From Lobosporangium transversale (lineage: Eukaryota; Mortierellomycota; Mortierellomycetes; Mortierellales; Mortierellaceae), in the NCBI RefSeq assembly GCF_002105155.1, contig NW_019028995.1, positions 434,001 to 498,000 on the forward strand: DNA of 64,000 nucleotides, read 5' to 3'. The position numbers and the translations under genes are program-made. The notes under the pieces were generated by a model. That model was not told the origin of the DNA and made no database searches. It saw nothing but the letters and a program-made list of their open reading frames with translations. Shown in pieces: positions 24,863-40,900 of this stretch. How positions within the stretch are numbered: position 1 is the first letter of the stretch; each line of letters starts with the position of its first letter.

Positions 24863-26756
24863 CCATCAGCATTTGAAAACTAAAATGAGAACAAGCAAAC
24901 AGAGGAATAGACGAACAGGCTTTATCTGCTTTCTCTCACCTTTTTCTGATCGATAACATTCTTTGCTTTCTTGCGCAGATGGCGACGTGAAGAAGAGTTC
25001 TTGCCGCGAGCCTTGAACTTGAGCTCCTTAGCCTCTTCTGGATGAGCAGCTTCCCATGCCTCCTTCTTCTCCTTGTTCAAGATTTGAATAGGGGCTTTGT
25101 CCATTTTTCCAACCATATCGACATCCAGAGTAATCATCTCAGGCTGAATTTTCTCCAGCAGTGAGTGCACCTCCATTTCTTGCCGTTGCTTTTTTGTCTG
25201 GAATGGATTGGCCTCTAATGCATCAAAGTTGGGCTCTCCAGATCCTGGAACGATAATGCTGCCGATACCACTGCGATGACCAAATCCAAGTACATCCTCA
25301 AATGGCACAAACTCTACATCATGCACGGCCGAAGCTGGCTGCAAATGATTCATATAAGGCGATACCTGCTTGGTTCTAAAGGGGTCCTTCCAGATGCTCA
25401 CATGGGGACCAAAACCAACCGCCAGCAAGCCACGCTGAGAGATAGAAAGTGACGATGCAGGTGATGGAGTAAAATATTCCTGAACAGCTTTATAACTCCT
25501 GAGATCCCAAAGTTTAAGTTGACCATCCAAACCTGCAGTGGCCATGTAAGTGCCTGAATGGCCTATTGCCATGGCGGTGATGGGTCCTCGATGACATTGC
25601 ATTTTGACAAGAGGTGTAGACATATTAGGAGACCAGAGTGTAACTGTGCCGTTTCCGTGCCCCAAATGTATAATGGCATTGCTGGGGTTTTGAGTCATAA
25701 CATCACACTTTCCAAGCTTGGTGCGATGTTCTGCCACAAGTTTTCCTGTTGATGTATCCTGGTATTTAAGATATCCAGAGTTTCCCTTAAAAAGAAGAAT
25801 AAACAATAGAAAAAAAAAATTATTGAATAAGCCCGTCTTCCCGGATCCTGGATTGCAAATGAAGTAGAAGAGAAAAACACGATGTCCAACGTACGATTGT
25901 TGTGAGTAAGAAATGATAAGGCAAGAAATCAAGCTTGTTGATTTCGATATGGTCTCGCAAGCAGTGGATCTCCATGCCTGACTTGTCATAAATGTAAACA
26001 TATTTCTTCTGCGCTACTGCGAACATAGTTTCATTATGCAGCCATCTAATACCATCGTGTATATTATTTTGTTATATTAAATGTAATATGATGAACAGTC
26101 AAATGTTAGAGTGTATTTTTCTCTTTTTGTTTCTTGTCTTTCAAAAAGAACCTACTTGACATCTCGTATTGTCTCCTTAAGTTGAAGTTCACAGGCGAGC
26201 TTTCCTGCCTGCCAGTCAAATGCCGCAACATGTCCTTTCCGGCCACCGATAAGGAGATGGCGTCCGTTTCGGGTATAATCAAGCGAGTACGGTCCAAACT
26301 TCAAATTCAATGAAAACATTTTATGTGTAGTTGCAATGTCCACTTCTTTGCGGAGCGCACGTTGGGAAAGTTGATATGTCTTTTCAATGCCTTCTGCTTC
26401 CAAAAATCCTGCCTCTTCTGTCAACAGTATCTCGGACGAAGCAGCCTTGTAGGCTGCTTCTTTGAATTGTTTCTCTCGGCGCTTAATTGATCCTTTAAGC
26501 TTCTTATCTTGTATGCCCTAATAGTATATATAATATAAAAAATAAGAAATAAAATGTATTAGAGTAAGTAGTAAAGACATAGGTATTCAAAACATGCCCA
26601 CACTTAGCTCTAGCGCAATATTCATAAATTCCCTGAAGTCAGCCACAAGTAGTATAAAGAGCATACATTGACTCCTTCAAGCGCTGCATTGCTGTCCCCT
26701 CGTGAATATTTGGGCACGAGGGCCAAGATGGGGTCTTTTTTCTTCTTTTCAACCAT
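24710..26756 (-). CDS. UTP7: U3 snoRNP-associated WD40 protein Utp7 (WDR46)
   Basis: Component of the small-subunit processome needed for 18S rRNA maturation in the nucleolus. Exons in order: 26667-26756, 26156-26517, 25895-26045, 24940-25785 and 24710-24829, giving 522 residues. The start reads [22 protein letters not shown]40 repeats run through exons 2-4, with family landmarks [31 protein letters not shown] and [19 protein letters not shown]. The BING4 C-terminal domain follows, with [13 protein letters not shown] and [23 protein letters not shown]. The C-terminus is basic and ends GKRRKM. The frame stays open about 345 bases upstream of the chosen ATG, but that stretch is hydrophobic and unlike the family. 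The last intron contains an A29 run. Confidence 0.96.
24832..24860. repeat. A29 homopolymer in the last UTP7 intron
   Basis: Uninterrupted A run on the plus strand, which is a T tract on the transcribed sense strand and lies next to the intron acceptor. Confidence 0.95.
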
Positions 26757-27395
26757 GACGACGATGTTTTTATGGAAGTGAAAAATGTCTAGAAAGTTGA
26801 AGGCCTTAATGACTATAAATGGAGGCACTAAAAAAAAAAAAAGGAGTGAGGGAGAGACAAAAGCCACAATAATAAATATAGCCACGTGCATATTCATATT
26901 GGTGGCAACAATTACCAGGCCATGTGTGGATGTTAGCAGGTCGTATAAAAGGCACAGAAAGTGTAGTACTGATTGTTCCCGTTTTCGCTCACTCAGCGCC
27001 ATACGATAGCTTGACAGGCTGGCCGAATGCAGCTTGGATAAGCCTTTATAAAGAAAAGTCCCTAGAAACGAGACAACCCAGCTTTGCAAAGTAACGGACA
27101 TCCCTCAAAGAAGTAAAGTTTATTAAGTACTTTATTAAACATTCCCGAAAAAATTGAGCTAGTTTTCTACATGCTCTCCTCAAAGCGTTAAAGAGCAGTG
27201 TCCCAAATCACTGCATAAAAAAAAAATAAATGGATGGCGTTGCGAAGCGGCTAAAGCCCTATACATGAAAATGTCAAAATTACATAAAAAAGAGAAAAAA
27301 AAGAATGCTTGGGGAGAGCACGATAATAAACAAGAATCGCGCTATCCTTCACTCTCTTATGAACTTTGATTTTTGGGATCTTCGCTGCCATAGAT
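26757..27395. other. Intergenic region upstream of UTP7 and downstream of the GCK-III kinase
   Basis: Both neighbours are on the minus strand. The region should hold the kinase 3' flank and the UTP7 promoter. No further gene supported. Confidence 0.4.
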
Positions 27396-30427
<3,032 letters not shown>

Positions 30428-31726
30428 CTATAATCATGAAGTCAAAGGAGAGATGGTATTAGTCTTTTTCTCTATCACTAAAAGCGAGATTAGCTTGCAT
30501 GCTTTCAATTTAAACTCCTTCTAAGCTGTCCAAAACCAACTTTGTACCATTTTGGCAAACTTGAGATTAAAGACGAGTTAACGATGAGATTATAGTATGA
30601 AAGAGCTGAAGGTGAGGAGTTAACTTGTCTTGGGAAGAGAGGAAGCTGGTGTTTGTTGAGGGTAGATAGCTGCAACTTCGACAGATAATACTAGATGAAG
30701 GGACAGAGAGGGTATGGATATGGATGATTGCTTGGTAAGAAAAGTGACCGATGTGTGAAAGAAGGGGGGCTCGAAGCAGCCTTGAGAAAGGACGATGTAG
30801 GTACTCAGGACGAAATATCGAGGAGCAAGTAAAGTGCAGGTGAACGGGGAATAATGCAATGGATGGGGAAAAGGGAATAAAACAACTATGTAAGAGATAA
30901 GATGTTAAAAGGAAGAAAAGAAAGCAAAGAAGTAACAAAGAAAATAACAATGTTTTCAAACACCTGGCTTCAATGATCAGCTCGAGTTGGGCCACAACAA
31001 GAAATTAATGACGAGCAGATGAGTACATGAAAAAAAGGGGGGAGAGAGGACACCATCTACGCCATCCACTTTCGCAAAAAAAAACATACATCTATACAGT
31101 AAAATCCAGGACTTCTTGAAGCCAAGATATTGTCAAAGTAGACGAACAATTGCGACGACAGGCTAAATAGGTCATCCTCTAAATAAGAGATATCAAGAGA
31201 CATATCCATAAATCCAAACAGATGTGCCGACTGACTGTTTTGCAATGATGCTTTTCAAAAAAAAAATGCTGAGCCGTCTGTTTATACTTTATACAAATAC
31301 GGTTGCTGGCACAAAGGGGCTGTTAGAAGCTTCTCTCTTTCGGATGCTTGTCACGCGTTTTCTTTATTTTTACTCTCTCGTCATTTGGTCACCATTCTCC
31401 ACGGGTCGTGGAAAATAGGGGGTTGGTGTTCTTTTAAAATAATAAACTATCAAGCAATAATGACAGAGCAACGGACAGCAGAGTGCCAAGTCTAGACATA
31501 AAAAAAGACAGGGTTAAAGAAGACTGGAGCTGAGCTTAAAGGTCAACAAAAAGCATCATCCAAGTAATATCGCGTTTTAAAAGTAGATTTTCGTGTCCGG
31601 AATTGCTGTAAATGGGACACGTTTTTTTCTTTGAACCAGCCACACATTGAATACCGTTTGAGGTTACGCTCAACATGATTTTACTTTTGTTTTCAGGAAC
31701 AAAAGACGGCCTCCATCATCACCTGA
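30428..31726. promoter_or_regulatory. Divergent 1.3 kb region between the GCK-III kinase and spastin
   Basis: No exon supported on either strand; open frames are short and low in complexity. Both promoters should lie here. Confidence 0.4.
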
Positions 31727-34317
31727 ATGCCAGAGCCTTCACACTGCGAACACCCTGCTGTCATTGACTCATTGCGGATTTGGATCCATCAGAGTCCTTT
31801 CAAGTCCTTTCCATCTTTTATTGGCATCAACATTAATACTTCACAGGAGCGGCAGCAAATAACTTTGCCATTCTTTTCTGTGGCTACCATCAGCAACAAC
31901 CCAGTCCTGGCCACTACAGAACATTCTATCCTTGTTGCAGCTGTCTTTGCTCTGTTATTTTTCTCTATTCTCGCTCTTCGATCCTGCCATAGTAAAATTG
32001 AAAAGTCTGAAAAGCATCAAAACATCAATAGGAATTCAGGTCGCCTTTATTCCGCAATAACTCCAGCTCATATAACAAAGAAACTAAAATCGAGACAACA
32101 GCCTGGCAGTATATTCACCTTACCACAGAATCGAGACAACACTAAGATATCATTACCTATGCCTTCAACCGGAGCAACTGCATTAGCACAGCAGAAGCTC
32201 AAACACAATGAAGCGTATCATTTAATAGACACTGCATTGACCCATGATGGCAATGGCAATTATGCAGATGCGCTTGACTACTACAAACAAGGGATTCAAG
32301 TACTGAAGGATGCTCTCAGAATCCGTTATCTCACCGACGCAGAGTTTCAACAGTCCGAAGTGCTAGGACCCAAGATGCGTGAGAATTTACAAGCAGTTGA
32401 AGCTCGCGTCGAATACTTGGAACAACGCATGGGTAGAACAGCCACAAACAGCACAAGTATTCGACCAATCACTGATAACAAACAAACAAGCGCTCAAAAG
32501 CCATATCTTTCCTCGGCAGTCTCAAGCGTGATACAGGCAGTTGGATCAGCCATCACCCGAGGAGAAAGTATGCCAGTATCATCAATCGAGCGAAGTAACT
32601 ACGTACCTCAAGTCAATTTATCATCTCAATCATCACCAACACCGCCCAGAAAAGCCTCCACTACTAGTACAAATCCCATGAACGATGAGCCAGTGTTCAA
32701 TGTTGTAACAGCATCAAAGTCGACCTCCTACAGACGTTCAATTTCGGGTAGCTCAAGTGGAGGAGCCTCGGCCTCTAATAGCCTATCTAATCGGAGCTCC
32801 ATCTCACACAACTCTTCATCTCGAGGGGGGATATCAACACGGTCAGGAATGATAACAGGGGGGCGCAAACGGCCTGCTACAGTAGCCGCAGGAGGCACGG
32901 GAGGAGGCACAACAATGACAGGACAGTCCTCAGTCCTCGCAGACACAAAGAGTAAAATTTCGCGGCTGAAGAATATTGATACCAAACTCGCAAACATGAT
33001 CCTTAATGAGGTCATGATCGATGGTGCCGCAGTAACCTGGGACGACATTGGTACGAAAGCATTCAACGCTGAACATCTCTGATAATCGTTTTACTTATCA
33101 GTCTAATGACAATCCACCTTGTATCTCCTTTTTTTTATAAAAAAACCAGCTGGTCTCTCGTTTGCAAAACAAGCACTCAAGGAGATTGTTATTTTACCCG
33201 CGCTACGTCCGGAACTTTTTACAGGATTGAGAGCGCCAGCCAAGGGAGTATTATTATTTGGACCTCCTGGCACCGGCAAGACAGTAATGTCTTCAACCTT
33301 GACATATAATTACTATCTCGTGAATTTTTTATCAGACTTACAAACGCCTTTTTTTATTTTTATTTTTTTATTTCTTTTATTTTTTTTTATTTTTTTTTAG
33401 ATGCTCGCCAAAGCAGTAGCACAGGAGTCTAAAGCAACGTTCTTTTCCATCAGTGCCAGCTCACTCACATCTAAGTTTGTAAGCCTGTACAATATTAATG
33501 AAAAGTATCCAGAATTCACTGACTAACTACATATCGTGCTCTTGCTTTACCTAACATGAGTACTTACTTAATCCTCTCTCTTTTTTTTTTCTTAAAATAA
33601 AAATAAAAAAAGGTGGGAGAATCAGAAAAATTAGTCAGGACACTCTTTGCCATCGCCCGAGAACTTCAACCATCTGTCATTTTCATTGGTTAGTCGGCAA
33701 TATAGAAGTACTTTGTAGTTGAGCATCGATCATCATGATACAGAATCTAATACCGTCTACTTTTTTTTTTTTTTTGCCTTGCAACAGATGAAGTTGACTC
33801 TATACTGACTGAGCGTTCCGAAAGTGAGCATGAAGCCAGTAGAAGGCTCAAGACAGAGTTTTTATTACAGTTCGATGGCACAGGCTCCAATTCTGACGAC
33901 CGTGTTCTCGTAATGGGCGCTACTAACAGACCCCAGGAGCTTGACGAAGCTGCAAGGAGACGATTTGTAAAGCGTATTTATATCCCTCTGCCAGAGTCGG
34001 AAACACGTTGTGGACTATTGACAAAACTTTTAAGTGGACAGGACTACCATATTTCAGCTAAAGAGATGCAGCAACTTGTGATGCAAACTGAAGGATATTC
34101 TGGATCTGATTTGACGGCCCTGGCCAAGGATGCAGCCTTGGGACCATTACGGTCATTAGGGGAAACATTGCTTGAAACGCCTGCAGATCAAGTGCGGCCA
34201 ATCCTATACCAGGATTTTGTTCAGGCATTAAAAACGATCCGTCCTTCTGTTAGCCCACAAAGCCTGCAGGCCTATGAAGAATGGAATCGTGAATTCGGTG
34301 CAGGTATAAGAGGATAG
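31727..34317 (+). CDS. Spastin-type microtubule-severing AAA ATPase
   Basis: Meiotic-clade AAA ATPase. Exons 31727-33050, 33150-33283, 33401-33478, 33613-33688 and 33788-34317 give 713 residues. A hydrophobic segment at about 67-85 resembles the membrane hairpin of animal spastin. An MIT domain follows at about 153-235 ([20 protein letters not shown] onward), then a Ser/Thr-rich linker. The AAA module has [20 protein letters not shown], Walker A GPPGTGKT at 479-486, pore segment and VGESEKLVR, Walker B SVIFIDEVDS with Glu539, sensor [13 protein letters not shown], arginine fingers in ARRRFVKR, and the meiotic-clade C-terminal helix ([16 protein letters not shown]). The AAA core is far closer to spastin than to katanin, fidgetin or Vps4 as I recall them. 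It occurs in the same window as an alpha-tubulin with acidic tail and Lys40. Confidence 0.93.
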
Positions 34318-34704
34318 AGTGATACAATATTTTTTTATCTTCATTATTTTTATTTGATAATGTTGAATATCGGTAACTGATGCTTGGGACTATAATACAG
34401 TCGAAACGGTCGTGGCAGTAACCAACCATAACCACATCGAGGATCGCTATGAAAAAAAATAACAAAGACTATGTGACTTTTTTTTTTTTTTTTTTTTTTT
34501 TTGAGATAAAAGATAATATGCACGTCTTGATAACACAGAAAATAAAATGTAAAAAAGTGAAAAAGCGATAAAGGAATTGAAAAGGGGAATGGTTGAGCAT
34601 ACGCCTCTTATCAAAACTTGTCAATAGTAATAATAAGAAATAAACCATTCTGTGTTAGGAACTCAAGACGATCGAGGCAAGGCCTATATAAACTGACCGC
34701 CTCT

Positions 34705-36247
34705 TTAGTGGTTGGGAGTAAGGTTGGAAGGATCAAAGCCAGGGAAGGGGAAGCTAGTGGCGAAGGCCTCAACTTCTTTGCGGAGCTGAGCAATCTCCTC
34801 GTTACCCTCCAAAGCTGCAACAAAGTCTTTCATCAACTTGCTGCCAGCCTTGGTCTGGACAGTAAGGGCGATCTGAACAGTACGGTGAAGGAACTCACCG
34901 ACCTTGACAAAGTCGTCCTCCTTGAAGGAACGCGAAGTCAATGCAGAAGCACCGAGACGAACGCCACCAGGGGTAACAGCAGAAACATCTCCGCAGACAG
35001 AGTTCTTGTTGAGCGTGATTGAGACCATGTCGCAGATTCGCTCAACCTTGGATCCGGTAAGCTTGTTTGGGCGAAGATCCCAGAGAATCAAGTGGTTATC
35101 AGAACCATCTGTGATAATCTTGTATCCATGTTTGAGAAGGGTAGCAGCAAGAGCTTTGGAGTTGGCAATGACCTGCTTAGCATATTGCTTGAATTCGGGG
35201 CTTGCAGCCTGCTTGAGAGCGACAGCAATTGCAGCAATGGTGTTGTTGTGAGGGCCACCCTGAATGGAAGGGAACACAGCTTGGTTAACTCGGCTTTCAA
35301 GGTCCTCGCCCTTCTCAACTTTAGCATCCTTGTTCTTGCGGAAGAAGATCAGACCAGCACGAGGACCGCGGAGGGTCTTGTGGGTGGTGGTGGTGACGAC
35401 ATCGCAGTACTTGAAGGGCGACTCAGCCTCTTGGCCGGCAATAAGACCCGAAATATGGGCCATGTCGCACATGAGGTAGGCGCCATGCTGGTCAGCAATC
35501 TTGCGGAAACGGGCGTAATCCCACTCACGAGGGTAAGCAGAAGCACCACAGATAAGTACTTTGGGACGGAAGAGCTTGGCATTCTCCTCAAGTCTGTCCA
35601 AATCAATAAGGCCAGTAGTAGAATTAACTTGGTATGGCATCGATTGAAAGTAAATCGAAGTGGCTGAGATCTTCTTCTTGGCAGTTTGATAGCCGTGAGT
35701 CAAGTGACCACCAGAGGGGAGGTCAAGACCCATAATGCGGTCCTGAGGCTGGATCATGGCAGTCAAGGCAGCAAAGTTGGCAGTGCTTCCAGAGTAAGGC
35801 TGGACATTGACTCCCCACTCTTCAGCCGAGAGACCAAAAGCGTCAAGGGCACGCTTGCGGCACAGCTCCTCGATCTGATCAATGTACTCATTACCACCAT
35901 AGTAACGGGCACCGGGAAGACCTTCTGAGTACTTGTTGGTCAAGGGAGATCCGTTGGCCTCCATGACAGCCTGAGAGGTAAAGTTCTGTTTGACAAAGTT
36001 GTATATCATATAAAGCATTTACTTTTAAACTTTGCACTTATGTGACCAATTTCCTTCTACCCTTCACGTCTTCCCTCTCTTTTATATATATTATTCCTGT
36101 CTGATGCACAAGACTTACCTCAGAAGCGATCAATTCAAGTCCTGAGAATTGGCGGTACTTCTCCTTCTGAATCAAGTTGAAGATTTCTGGATCCTCCTGC
36201 TCGAGAGGAGTGTTCATGCTAGCGTTCCAGGCGTCAACTTTGGCCAT
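34705..36247 (-). CDS. Serine hydroxymethyltransferase, cytosolic type
   Basis: PLP enzyme interconverting serine plus tetrahydrofolate with glycine plus methylene-tetrahydrofolate. Exons 36119-36247 and 34705-35985 give 469 residues. Landmarks: [10 protein letters not shown] at the exon 1 end joined to [54 protein letters not shown] with the PLP-linked Lys, and [18 protein letters not shown]. The N-terminus [15 protein letters not shown] is not a mitochondrial presequence, so a cytosolic location is likely; a mitochondrial form via an upstream start is not visible. Codon use is strongly biased, as in EF-3. It ends about 390 bp from the spastin stop on the opposite strand, and the 5' end is divergent from EF-3. 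Confidence 0.97.
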
Positions 36248-37932
36248 TTTTGTATTGGTATCTATTGAATGAATATAAAAGAATTAGCAAACTATGTCAA
36301 AAAAAAAAAAAAAAAAAAAGTCACATTGCGCGATATCTTGGGTGCTGAATGCATGCTCCTAGCAAGCAAGGGTGTATATCCAGAAAGGAAAAGGAGATAG
36401 AGGAAACGTGGGAAAGATCATTTATAGAATAAACAACAAATGTTCAGGGAAAGTGATCATCTTGCTGGCTCAGAGACAGGACTCGCGAGCTGAAGGAGAA
36501 GAATTAAAAAACGGATGGGACGCCACATATAACCATGATGACTCCTCCTGACACATGCGGGCAGATATTCGCGGGAGGGCGAGCGATGTGTGAACGATAA
36601 AACCCACATTAATCCTTTTCTTAAGAATCAATCGAGCTGCATTGGTACTGGGGATCACACATCGCGTGCTATATGTCCTTTTCCCTTGATAAACTCAGGT
36701 ACTCATGAAGGAAAACCACGATGGCGGGAAAAATATCGAGGCATCTTGAACGTATGGCATGAGTATATTTACCTTTGTCGCAAAGAATGAGGTGAGGAAA
36801 AGTATAATAAGGAACGAAGAGGAAGGTGAAGGATGGTGAAAAACAAAAGGGAAGAGAAAAGAGAAGAGAAGAGAAAGAAGAAAAATGTTTTTGCAGGCAA
36901 GTTAAATAAGGCAAATCGCAGACGAAAAAAGTGCGGGGTGTCTTTAACCTTAATGGACTTTCATCTTCTCAATTCATTCATAGTGACTCTTTGGAAAGCA
37001 TTTTGTTTGGCTACTGCTTGTGTTTTTTATTTTTGTTGTTTTGGTAGAAAGAGGCAGTCCCTATCGGTCATCGTTCGATATGATTGGCTTGTGAGAAATT
37101 GTACGTATCTAGCTCTTCGCATGCACTTTGTACGTGTACATTAAAAAAATGCCCGCTTTAGGCGATAGGGGAACAGGTTAAGGTACCGACATCATTGGGA
37201 TCATCGTTAATAAGCTGAATGGCTCCAGTAACATCCGAGAGACAAGGGATAGATGCAGAAAACAGTCCTATACGAGTTAGGTGCCCTCTCTTTTTACTTC
37301 TCCTAAAATGGTTCTTCTCTTCAACTTTCTCTTGTCTGATTACTTTTAACGATTTTAATTGAGTTCTTTTTTTAGTAGAGCAATTAAAGATTACAGTTTC
37401 AACGCTGAGAAAAACATGCTCTCTGATTATTATTATTTTTTTTCGGAAGGCATGGATGTGCTCTGTGCGTGATTGTCACGCAGGGTCATGCACTTATTCA
37501 GCTGTATTCTAATTTTTGATGCCATCTTTTATCCTTGCCGATCCGCCATGGATTGTAAAAAGAATGGTCTTAGTCTTGCCTTGGACTAATAATATTAACC
37601 ATTCATGGCAAATATTCAAAAGCACGCACCAATGTTCGTTCACATTGTGTTAGAAATAGCCACTTTTTTTTGTTGTCCGCTCGAGAAAAAATTTTCCTTA
37701 TTTGTGTGACTGGCCATTTTGAACGGCCCCTTTAAAAAGACGAGGTCTTCGGGGATCATCTTGCTCTTTCCCTTTCTTTCTCCCCTTCACCCGCATCAAT
37801 ACCTGCTGGGATCTGGCATTACCTCCGCATTCCCTCTATATCCATTTCGATCCGCACCCTTCCATTCTTTTGCCAAACTAATATTCCCCTTTTCTCCCTT
37901 CCCGGTATTCACCCAGAACCCCTTATATCAAA
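36248..37932. promoter_or_regulatory. Divergent 1.7 kb region between SHMT and EF-3
   Basis: Contains the promoters of two highly expressed genes. An A20 run sits at about 36300-36319 in the SHMT 5' flank. The segment just before the EF-3 ATG (37740-37930) is CT-rich, typical of strong fungal promoters. A short minus-strand open segment at 37150-37270 is discussed as a finding. No full gene supported. Confidence 0.45.
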
Positions 37933-40900
37933 ATGTCAGCTCCCCTTATTGATGCTATCGTCAAGGCTGAGAACACTGACCAGCGTCAGGTTGCTGCCGA
38001 TGCTCTTGCTGCCTTTGCCAAGTCTGAAGGGCTTATCAAGTCTATCGGAATCATCGAGAGCCTTTCACCCCTTCTCGAGAACAAGAAGTCCGTTCCCCAC
38101 CGTGAGGGCGCTCTTCTTGCTCTTGGCTCCCTAGCCAATGCTTTCGGTCAAGCTGGTGAGCCTTTCTTGATTCCTCAGATGCCAAAGGTCTTTGAGCTCT
38201 ACTCGGACAAGATGGTTCCCGTTCGTCAGGCTGCTGGGGTTGCCTCAAAGGCTATCATGGCTCTTCCTACCAGATATGCTGTCCGACTCTTGTTGCCTGT
38301 CATTTTCCATGCTATTAAGGAATCGAAGTGGTAAGCTTTGTTTAAGATCAAAGATCGTCGTATTTTGAGGAGCCTTGTTGGGTAGAACTAAGCATTCTAC
38401 TTATTTCGAACACCATGTTTAGGCAATCTAAGATTGGTGCTTTGGACATCTTGTCTGGTTTGACTCAGACTGCTCCACAGGTAAGCGCACAGATCTTCAA
38501 AATATCTGTGATTTCAGGGCACAAGGAGACAAGCACAGACAAACGTTGAAGGAACACAAATGTTCTTACCGCATTCCTGCATTCTTTCTCGATGGTTTAT
38601 TTTGTGTGTTTATAGCAAATCTCTGCAGCTCTCTCTGATATCATTCCTATCATCAGCGAGGCAATGTGGGATTCCAAACCTGAGGTAAGATTTTTTTTTG
38701 TGTGTGTCCCATCAGAATGCACACAGACCACTGAAACCTGAAACGCCCATCCGATATGGACTGTTGGAACCATCTGACAATATAGTGGAGCTCAACTACA
38801 TGTACTCTTGTACTATTATGGGCATGACAATGACTATTGTCTAAAATCATCACATCTATGTCAAATAAGCGGTGAAGATCACTGGTGTCTAACTTTTACA
38901 TTGTTTTCCCAAATTGGATTTACTTGTCCTTTTAGGTCCGTGAGCAGGCCACTAAGACTACTACAGACTGCTTCAACGTTGTTGGCAACCCTGATTTGAT
39001 CTCCTCCATCCCTTACTTGGTCGGATGTATCAACCGTCCCGAAGAAGCAGCTGAGTGCATTCACCAGCTTGCTGCTACTACCTTCGTCACCACTGTTGAG
39101 GAACCAACTCTTGCTATCATGTGCCCTCTTTTGGTTCGTGGTCTTGCAGAGCGCACCCCCTCCATTCAGCGTCAGACCGCTGTTATTATCGACAACATGT
39201 GCAAACTTGTTGAGAACCCCGCTCACGCCCAACAGTTCTTGCCCAAGCTCTTGCCTGGTTTGGACCGTATGATTGAGATTGCTGCCTCCCCCGAACTTCG
39301 CAAAGTCGCTGAGCGTGCTCGTGCCACTTTGGTCCGTGTCGGCGGTGGAGAGCCCGGTTCCAAGGACCAGGTCGTCACCATTGCCTACACTGTTACCTCT
39401 GCTCAGGTACTTGAGACCCTCAAGGCCAAGGCTACCTTCATCAAGGATGACTCCTTCTCTTCCGTCGTCCTTGCTTACATCTCAACTCTCTGTGCTGAAT
39501 TGATTGCTTCTCGCAACTTTGAGAAGGATGCTTGGATTTCTTCTATCGTTCCTTACCTCACTGTCCTTGCCTCCGAGTCTGAGGTTACTGGTTTTGCTGA
39601 AGATATCAATGCTTTCTATGTTGACTACGATGCCAAGAACGCTCTTTCCAACGCTGCTGCTGCTGATGTTGAGGAGGGTGAGCTTCTCTGCGATTGCGAG
39701 TTCTCTCTTGCTTATGGTGGTATGATCTTGTTGAACAAGACCCGTCTCAATCTCCGCCGTGGTCAGCGTTACGGTCTTTGCGGACCCAACGGTGTCGGAA
39801 AGTCGACTCTCATGCGTGCCATTGCTGAGGGCCAACTCGAGGGCTTCCCCTCGCCTGATGAACTTCGCACCGTCTTTGTCGAGCACAACCTCCAGGCCGA
39901 GGAAGCTGATCTTCCCGTCATTACCTTCATCTTTAATGACGAGAACATCAAGAACCTTGATAAGAAGGCTGTTGTCGATATGCTCGAGTCTGTTGGCTTC
40001 GACAAGGAGAAGCAAGAGCAAGCTGTTGGATCTCTCTCTGGTGGCTGGAAGATGAAGTTGGAGTTGGCCCGTGCTATGTTGATGAACGCCGATATTTTGT
40101 TGTTGGACGAGCCTACCAACCACTTGGATGTTACCAATGTCGCCTGGTTGCAGAACTACCTTACCTCTCTTACCAATGTCACCTCCATGATCGTTTCTCA
40201 TGACTCTGGTTTCTTGGATTCTGTCTGCACTGGCATTATTCATTATGAGAACCGTAAGCTCAAGAAGTACAAGGGTAACTTGTCCAAGTTCGTTGAGCAG
40301 TACCCTCAGGGCAAGTCCTACTATGAGTTGTCTGCTTCTCCCATTGCCTTCAAGCTCCCCGAGCCCGGTTTCTTGGATGGTGTCAAGTCCAAGGATAAGG
40401 CCCTTGTCAAGCTCCAGAACATTGATTTCGCTTACCCCGGCAGCACAAAGTTGACCATCACCAACATGTCTTGCCAAGTGTCGCTTAACTCTCGTGTTGC
40501 TGTCGTTGGACCCAACGGTGCAGGAAAGTCGACTCTCATCAAGGTCTTGACTGGCGAGACTATTCCCTCCGGTGGTACGGTTACCAAGCACCCCAACGTT
40601 CGTGTTGCTTATGTTGCCCAGCACGCTTTCCATCACGTCGAACAACACTTGGACAAGACCCCTAACGAGTATATCCGCTGGCGTTACCAGTATGGAGAGG
40701 ATCGTGAGATGAACAACAAAGCTACTCGTCAGATCTCACCCGAGGAGGAGGCTCAGATGAAGAAGTTCATTCAGTGGGAGATTAACGAGAAGATGGAGAA
40801 GCTTCAGATCGAGGATCTTTATGGTCGTCGTAAGGCTAAGCGCTCGTTCGAGTACGAGGTTCAGTTCGTCGGTCGCTCCTACGAGGATAACGCATGGATT

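Noticed and set aside
26757-27101. Open frame extending UTP7 upstream by about 115 residues
   Set aside because: The extension is hydrophobic and unlike any Utp7 N-terminus; [17 protein letters not shown] is a natural start for this nucleolar protein.
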